NCBI RefSeq assembly: GCF_001898315.1
Contig: NZ_MKTQ01000029.1
Location: forward strand, 62,001 to 126,000
DNA length: 64,000 nt
Direction: 5' to 3'
From: Microbacterium sp. 70-16
Lineage (GTDB): Bacteria > Actinomycetota > Actinomycetes > Actinomycetales > Microbacteriaceae
Both the position numbers and the translations under genes were made by a program. This document shows positions 59,334-64,000 of this stretch, one piece after another (the first letter of the stretch is position 1; each line of letters begins with the position of its first letter). Under the pieces are notes generated by a model. It was not told the origin of the DNA and did no database searches. It was given only the letters and a program-made list of their open reading frames with translations.

Positions 59334-62062
59334 CAGTCCTCCTCCGTTCTCAGCACGGTGGCGATCGAAGTGGTTCGGGCAGAGGCGACGCCGGCGACGA
59401 CGGCGATGCCCAGCGCGACGATCACGGCCGCGATCAGGCTTCCGCTCAGCAGCGGGTCGACCGTGAGTGCCGGCTGGGCGCCGCCGCCGGTGAACGGTCG
59501 CAGGTCGATCGAGACGACCACGAGCAGGGGCAGCACCGCTCCCAGGATCATCCCGCCGACAAGCGCCGTGATGCCCAGTGGTGCGAACTCCCACGCGACG
59601 ATCCCGCGGGCGCGGCGCCGGTCGAGGCCCATCGTGCGCAGCAGGGCGATCACGCGCGAACGCGCGTCGCGCGCGACGCCGGCGACCAGCAGCAGGGCGA
59701 TGACCGACAGCAGTCCCGCGACGCCGAGGGCCGACAGCAGCACGAACCGCAGGGCCGTGACGGCCGGCGAGGCCTGGATCTCGGCGGTCGAGTCGGTGAG
59801 GAACCGCACCGTGTGGTTCTGGCCGATGATCTCGCTCAGGGCGTCGGCGACGGCGTGCACGTCGGCCCCTGCCGTGATATCCACGAGGACGGTGCGCGGA
59901 TAGAAGCCGAGCCCGGTGAGGGCGGTGTAGTCGGATGCCGCGAGCACGACGAACTCGCTCGTGCCGGCCATCCCGAGCAGCTCGTCGACGGTGGCCACGG
60001 CCTGCGCGGGGCGGTTCTGCACGGTCGTCACCCCTCCCGTCTCTTCGGTGACGGCGGTCGACACCGCGACCTGCAGCGGGTCGGATCCGGCGGCCAGTCC
60101 GCCGGGGAACGCACCGACGAAGCCGCGCTGGGCGGCGGCGAGGCGATCGGGTTCGGTGACGAGAGCGAGCACAGACGCCCGCCCGCCGGGCCCCGTGACG
60201 GTGAGGTAGTCGCCGCGCAGGATGCCGACGGCATCCGTCACCCCGTCGACCTCGCGCAGTCGGTCGATCGTCGCCTGCTCGAAGTAGGGGCCGGCGATGC
60301 GGATGTCGGCCCCGACGTCGCGCTGCGCGGCGACGACGGCGCCGCGGTCGACGGTGGCCAGCACGACGGAGGAGAACACCGCGATCGCGACGGCGACGAC
60401 CATCGCGAGCACGGCCGTCGTGCCCGCCGCGGGGTCGCGCAGGCTGCGGGCGGCGCCGACGAGGCCGACCACCCCGCGCCCGCGCTTCGCGGCGGCGAAA
60501 GCGGCCGCGATCGGCAGCGGGTGCAGGCGCACGACGATGAGCGCGAGCGCGACGGTCGCGAGCAACGGCGCCGCGATGACGAGCGGATCGATCGTCGTCG
60601 TGCCCGAGCCGACGCCGCGCAGCACGAGCTGGACGACGGCGACGACGGCGAGCAGCCCGACGATCGCCTCGGCGATGCGCGTCCAGCGGCTGCGCACGGG
60701 GGCATCCAGATCCGACCGGCCGCGCTCGAGCAGCGCGGGGCGCAGGGTCAGCGCAAGCGCGAGGCCCGGCGCCGCCCCGACGAGCACGGCGAGCGCCGTC
60801 GGCATCCATCCCGCGTCGTTCGCGGTGACAAGCACGCCGACACCCGCGCCGATGACCGCCGCGGGCACACCCAGCAGCACGCCCTCGCCCAGCAGCAGGC
60901 GGCGCAGTCGCGAGAGCGGCGCGCCACGCGCCGACAGCAGGGCGAGGTCGGTGCGGCGGCGGCGCACGATGAGTGCCGCCGCGAGCACGATGAGCGCGAC
61001 GCTGACGGCGAGCGGTCCGACGGCGGCGACGGCGAGGATCGCGCTGGCCGCGCCCGAGCGCCCGAGCGCCGTCGACAGGACGGTCTCGAGGTCGGACGAC
61101 AGTCGCACGCGCAGCTGCCCGGACTCGTCGAGCGGGATCGACGCCGAGGTCGCGCCGCGCACGGCGGCGAGCAGTTCCGTGGGGTCGACGCCGCGCGCAG
61201 CATCGGCGTCGACGGGGTACCACAGCGTGATCTGCGAGCCGCCGAGCTGGCCAGACACGCGCTCCCACGTGCCGGCCGGCACCCACGCCGCGGCCGTCGC
61301 GCGCGGGCGCGAGTTGCCGTCGTCGAACACCGTCGCCGTCAGCGCGGTCGGCAGATGCAGCCACCGGTCGGCGGCGGGGTCGACGGCGGTGAAGGTGCCG
61401 GCCAGCACGAAGGCCGGCGCATCCGGCCACCATCCGTCGCTCAGGTTCCGCGCGTTGGCCGGAACGCGGCGCTGCTCGCCGACCGTCCAGCCCATCGTCG
61501 CCGCGGCGTCAGCGCTCAGCACGATGCCGATCGGGCTGTCGCCGCCGTCCCACGCCTGCGGCCATGCACCCTCGACCAGCGTCATCTGCGCTGTCGCAGT
61601 CGGTTCCGACAGCAGCTGGATGACGGCGAACGGCGCATCCGCCGGCTGGGCGGGCTCGGCGTCGCCCGGCACGACGACCAGACCCGTCGCCTTGTACTCG
61701 GCGAACTGCGCGGGCGAAGTGAGATCGCGCAGCACGGGATCGAACCCGTCGCGCGCGTTCTCAAGCTGCTCCGCGACGGCGCCGAAGACGTCGGATGCCC
61801 CCGGGTCCCAACCCTCGGTCGACACGTCGCCGGGGCCGAAGGCCGGGGCATCCAGCGCCGTGCCGGACAGGTCGCGTGAGGTCGGAGCCACCCCGCCCAG
61901 CTGGTGCGACACCTCGGCGCGCACGACGCCGACGAGGGCGCGCGGCGCCGCCGCGACGACGAACGCGGCCAGGGCCGTCAAGGCGATGATCACGAGTGCG
62001 GCGCTGCGTGGGGTCGCGAAGCGGCGGCGGGTCAGGGCGAACAGGCCGGGTGAGGTGCTCAT
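59333..62062 (-). CDS. large FtsX-type ABC permease 1
   Basis: A 909-residue permease, twice the usual FtsX/MacB length. One N-terminal helix (about 20-42), a large extracytoplasmic domain (about 45-340) with many Asp/Gly/Ala residues, then clusters of helices around 345-570 and the last at 770-890, in two FtsX-domain halves. The motif RRRRTDLALLSARGAP and RDARSRVIALLRTMGL are FtsX-like cytoplasmic turns. Such systems move lipids, lipoproteins or peptides or act as mechanotransmitters, not importers. It overlaps the permease 2 stop by 4 bases (ATGA). Substrate unknown. Confidence 0.87.
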   Translation of the reverse strand: MSTSPGLFALTRRRFATPRSAALVIIALTALAAFVVAAAPRALVGVVRAEVSHQLGGVAPTSRDLSGTALDAPAFGPGDVSTEGWDPGASDVFGAVAEQLENARDGFDPVLRDLTSPAQFAEYKATGLVVVPGDAEPAQPADAPFAVIQLLSEPTATAQMTLVEGAWPQAWDGGDSPIGIVLSADAAATMGWTVGEQRRVPANARNLSDGWWPDAPAFVLAGTFTAVDPAADRWLHLPTALTATVFDDGNSRPRATAAAWVPAGTWERVSGQLGGSQITLWYPVDADAARGVDPTELLAAVRGATSASIPLDESGQLRVRLSSDLETVLSTALGRSGAASAILAVAAVGPLAVSVALIVLAAALIVRRRRTDLALLSARGAPLSRLRRLLLGEGVLLGVPAAVIGAGVGVLVTANDAGWMPTALAVLVGAAPGLALALTLRPALLERGRSDLDAPVRSRWTRIAEAIVGLLAVVAVVQLVLRGVGSGTTTIDPLVIAAPLLATVALALIVVRLHPLPIAAAFAAAKRGRGVVGLVGAARSLRDPAAGTTAVLAMVVAVAIAVFSSVVLATVDRGAVVAAQRDVGADIRIAGPYFEQATIDRLREVDGVTDAVGILRGDYLTVTGPGGRASVLALVTEPDRLAAAQRGFVGAFPGGLAAGSDPLQVAVSTAVTEETGGVTTVQNRPAQAVATVDELLGMAGTSEFVVLAASDYTALTGLGFYPRTVLVDITAGADVHAVADALSEIIGQNHTVRFLTDSTAEIQASPAVTALRFVLLSALGVAGLLSVIALLLVAGVARDARSRVIALLRTMGLDRRRARGIVAWEFAPLGITALVGGMILGAVLPLLVVVSIDLRPFTGGGAQPALTVDPLLSGSLIAAVIVALGIAVVAGVASARTTSIATVLRTEED

Positions 62063-64000
62063 TCGTCACCTCGCAGGGGTGCGGCGAGTGCGCGTGGCAC
62101 GCGCACCGACGCCATCACCAGGCCGCACAGCGCGGCGAACACGCCCACCGTCACGGCGAGCAGCGGCAGGTTCCAGACGAGCGGAACGGGGTATCCGTCC
62201 GGCACCGTGCCGTAGGCCGCGCGCACGAGCGGCGGCACGATCAGCCAGGCCGTCACGACGCCGGCGACGAGCCCACCGACGATCCCCATCGCGAGCGCCG
62301 TGAGGTCTTCTGCGACGCGCACGCGGCCGGCGCGGCGCCGGCCGAGCCCCAGGACTGCCAGCAGCGCGAGCTCGCGCGCGTCGGCCGGCGTGCGCGAGCG
62401 GCGCAGCCAGAGCACGACGAGGGCGAGGACGGCGCCACCGACCGCCGCGAGCAGGAACAGCCAGCTGGTCGCGGCCGCGGCCGACCCCTGACGCGGATCG
62501 GCGACGAGCACCGTCGGGCCGGAGTAGGCGTCCGAGACCGCTGCCGCGACGGCATCCGGATCATCGGCCTGAACCCACACCTGATTGGCGATCACGGGAA
62601 CGGTCGACAGGAACGCGAGCGTGTCGAAGCCTGCCAGCATGCCCTGGCCGGTCGGGGTGCCCGGCAACACGGGCACGGTCTGCGCGAGCGTGACGGACGC
62701 ATCGAAGTCGGGTCCGTCGAAGGCGAGGTCGAGCGTGTCACCGACATCGAGACTCAGCGACGCGGCGAGCTCGGCCGTCATGACGACCGGTGCCGACGTA
62801 GGCGCGTCCGGCGCCATCGCGCGCGTGAGCAGCGCCGTGCCGCGATCGCTGTACGTCGGCGCGAGCGTGAGGATGCCGTCGTCGACGGTGACCGCACCCG
62901 CGGTGCCGGGCGCCGCGACCATCGACGCGAGATCAAGCGCCGCACCACCACTGGTCGCTGTGACGCCCAGAACACCGTCGCTGTACGTGAAGCCGGTCGG
63001 CGACGCCGACACCGCCAGCAGCGTCCAGGTCGATCCGGTCGGCAGCGCGATGTGCTCGTGGTGTTCGGCGTCGACGTCGACCGACGAGAACGCCGCGACG
63101 TCGCCGGCAGGGGCCTCGGTCAGCGTCCCGTTCAGGAACGTCGTCTCCCACACTGCGCCCGCGTCGGAGACGAACGTGAGCCGGATGCTCGCGAGGGTCG
63201 CGCTCTGCGGGAACGACTCGCCGCCGAGCTCGCGGGGCGGAGGCACGGGAGCCGTGACTGTGACATCGACGGCGTCGCCGCTGATCGGGATGCCCACCCC
63301 CTGCGGCAGCGCGAGCGCGGATGCCAGCTCTGCGGGGTCGAGCGTGCCGCCGGCATCCAGCAGGACGGCGCCGATCTCCGTGCTCTCGATCGCGACGACC
63401 GGGATGCGTGTGGCCGCCTGCGCGCTGAACCCCCGCGCGAGCGCCGCTGTCTGCGCTCCTGCAGCGACGGCGGTGTCGGCGACGTCGTGCGCATCGATCG
63501 TGTCGGGGATCGTCGTGACCCGCACGTCGGCGCCGACCCGCAGCGCTTCGGGGGCGTCGCCAAGCGTGCGCACCGTGCCGACGTACGCGCTCGCGATGAC
63601 GGCGATGCCGACGGTGAATGCGACGACCGTGATCGGCAGCGCGTGCCGCCCCGGCCGCCGCGACGCAAGCCGCAGCGCCGTGACGGGAAGCACGCCGCGC
63701 GCGCCAGAGGTGGATGCCGCAGCGATGCGCGTCACCGGCGACGCCGCCATCACCGCGACGACGGCCGACAGCCCCAGCACGAGCGCGGGGCCGATCGCGA
63801 CGAGCGGGTCGATCGTGCCGCCGCGGCCGACGGGAGTGCCCGCCTCGGCGAACCGCCAGGCCGCAAGCCCCGTGAGCACGGCCAGGATGACGGCGGCGCC
63901 CGCGAACACGGCGACCTGCGCGCGGGTGCGCGGAGCGTCGACGCCGCGCGCCGTGACGATCGCGGCGACGAGCGTCGCCGTCAGGGCGACCGCGAGCGCG
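62059..64000 (-). CDS. large FtsX-type ABC permease 2, 5' end cut by window
   Basis: The frame is open to the window end, so the N-terminus lies beyond base 64,000; the GTG at 63909 is internal. The visible 646 codons include helices near the upstream edge, an extracytoplasmic domain, and an FtsX block at the C-terminus with three or four helices (ELALLAVLGLGRRRAGRV being the cytoplasmic turn). It is paralogous to permease 1 in layout, so the two probably form a heterodimer served by the two ATPases. The gene starts the minus-strand cluster as far as is visible. Confidence 0.87.
   Translation of the reverse strand, partial: ALAVALTATLVAAIVTARGVDAPRTRAQVAVFAGAAVILAVLTGLAAWRFAEAGTPVGRGGTIDPLVAIGPALVLGLSAVVAVMAASPVTRIAAASTSGARGVLPVTALRLASRRPGRHALPITVVAFTVGIAVIASAYVGTVRTLGDAPEALRVGADVRVTTIPDTIDAHDVADTAVAAGAQTAALARGFSAQAATRIPVVAIESTEIGAVLLDAGGTLDPAELASALALPQGVGIPISGDAVDVTVTAPVPPPRELGGESFPQSATLASIRLTFVSDAGAVWETTFLNGTLTEAPAGDVAAFSSVDVDAEHHEHIALPTGSTWTLLAVSASPTGFTYSDGVLGVTATSGGAALDLASMVAAPGTAGAVTVDDGILTLAPTYSDRGTALLTRAMAPDAPTSAPVVMTAELAASLSLDVGDTLDLAFDGPDFDASVTLAQTVPVLPGTPTGQGMLAGFDTLAFLSTVPVIANQVWVQADDPDAVAAAVSDAYSGPTVLVADPRQGSAAAATSWLFLLAAVGGAVLALVVLWLRRSRTPADARELALLAVLGLGRRRAGRVRVAEDLTALAMGIVGGLVAGVVTAWLIVPPLVRAAYGTVPDGYPVPLVWNLPLLAVTVGVFAALCGLVMASVRVPRALAAPLRGDE

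Noticed and set aside
59204..61879. Plus-strand frame of about 890 codons opposite the large permease
   Set aside because: Very Arg/Glu/Asp-rich; the minus-strand product has clear membrane segments.

Overview
The window is a continuous stretch of high-GC (about 70%) actinobacterial chromosome. Gene content, start-codon and promoter style, and a very frequent GGATGCC/GGCATCC heptamer point to the family Microbacteriaceae, most likely a Microbacterium; this is an inference, because no 16S gene or marker search is available. Coding density is high: genes often overlap by 1-4 bases, and only one gene-free gap exceeds 300 bases (25,631-25,942), which holds the SRP RNA gene. I see no insertion sequence, prophage, integrase, CRISPR array or toxin-antitoxin pair. 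It reads as ordinary core and shell chromosome, with the unusual material in intergenic repeats, promoters and a few domain arrangements.

Layout, left. 1-5,700: the end of a LAATG-anchored surface protein, a DUF4177 + RidA-family pair, a class A penicillin-binding protein with two PASTA domains, a metallophosphoesterase and tRNA-Pro(CGG). 5,700-11,000: an HAD phosphatase, an LldR-like regulator with lldD and a clear operator/promoter, thymidine kinase, malate:quinone oxidoreductase. 10,950-17,500: asd, lysC, a DMT exporter, recR and dnaX, all on the minus strand (aspartate-family amino acids plus replication/repair). 17,500-25,650: a flavin monooxygenase, a GH65 phosphorylase with beta-phosphoglucomutase, and pta-ackA. 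25,700-30,450: SRP RNA, then a MoxR ATPase / DUF58 / transglutaminase operon.

Layout, right. 30,500-45,700: a DAACS symporter, tRNA-Ser(GGA), CoA-type Nudix hydrolase, SDR, DUF998 and NYN proteins, a lactonase, MFS exporter, MsrA, M18 aminopeptidase, a TetR/DUF4386 pair with twin operators, a UbiB-like kinase with a PadR regulator and its AT-rich operator, and a disulfide-oxidoreductase-like flavoprotein. 45,770-48,950: a complete OpuC-type osmoprotectant ABC importer. 49,000-57,660: a metY-like gene coupled to a luciferase-like monooxygenase, a YcaQ-like protein coupled to a cyclase-fold protein, GNAT, TrhO, an aldo/keto reductase and a second luciferase-like monooxygenase. 57,670-64,000: an ABC system with two ATPases and two very large FtsX-type permeases, the last cut by the window end.

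Functional links: lactate oxidation (lldD), malate oxidation (mqo) and acetate interconversion (pta-ackA) form a central-carbon set; GH65 plus beta-PGM converts an alpha-glucobiose to glucose and glucose 6-phosphate; asd and lysC start lysine, threonine, methionine and peptidoglycan precursor synthesis; metY plus the monooxygenase suggest sulfur scavenging.

The most interesting signals are an ABC ATPase with a C-terminal AbrB/SpoVT-like segment, a palindromic repeat with exact 40-base spacing at two loci 39 kb apart (one copy supplies the C-terminus of a membrane protein), the heptamer, and about ten promoters whose -10 hexamer lies 6-8 bases from the start codon (leaderless or nearly leaderless mRNAs).
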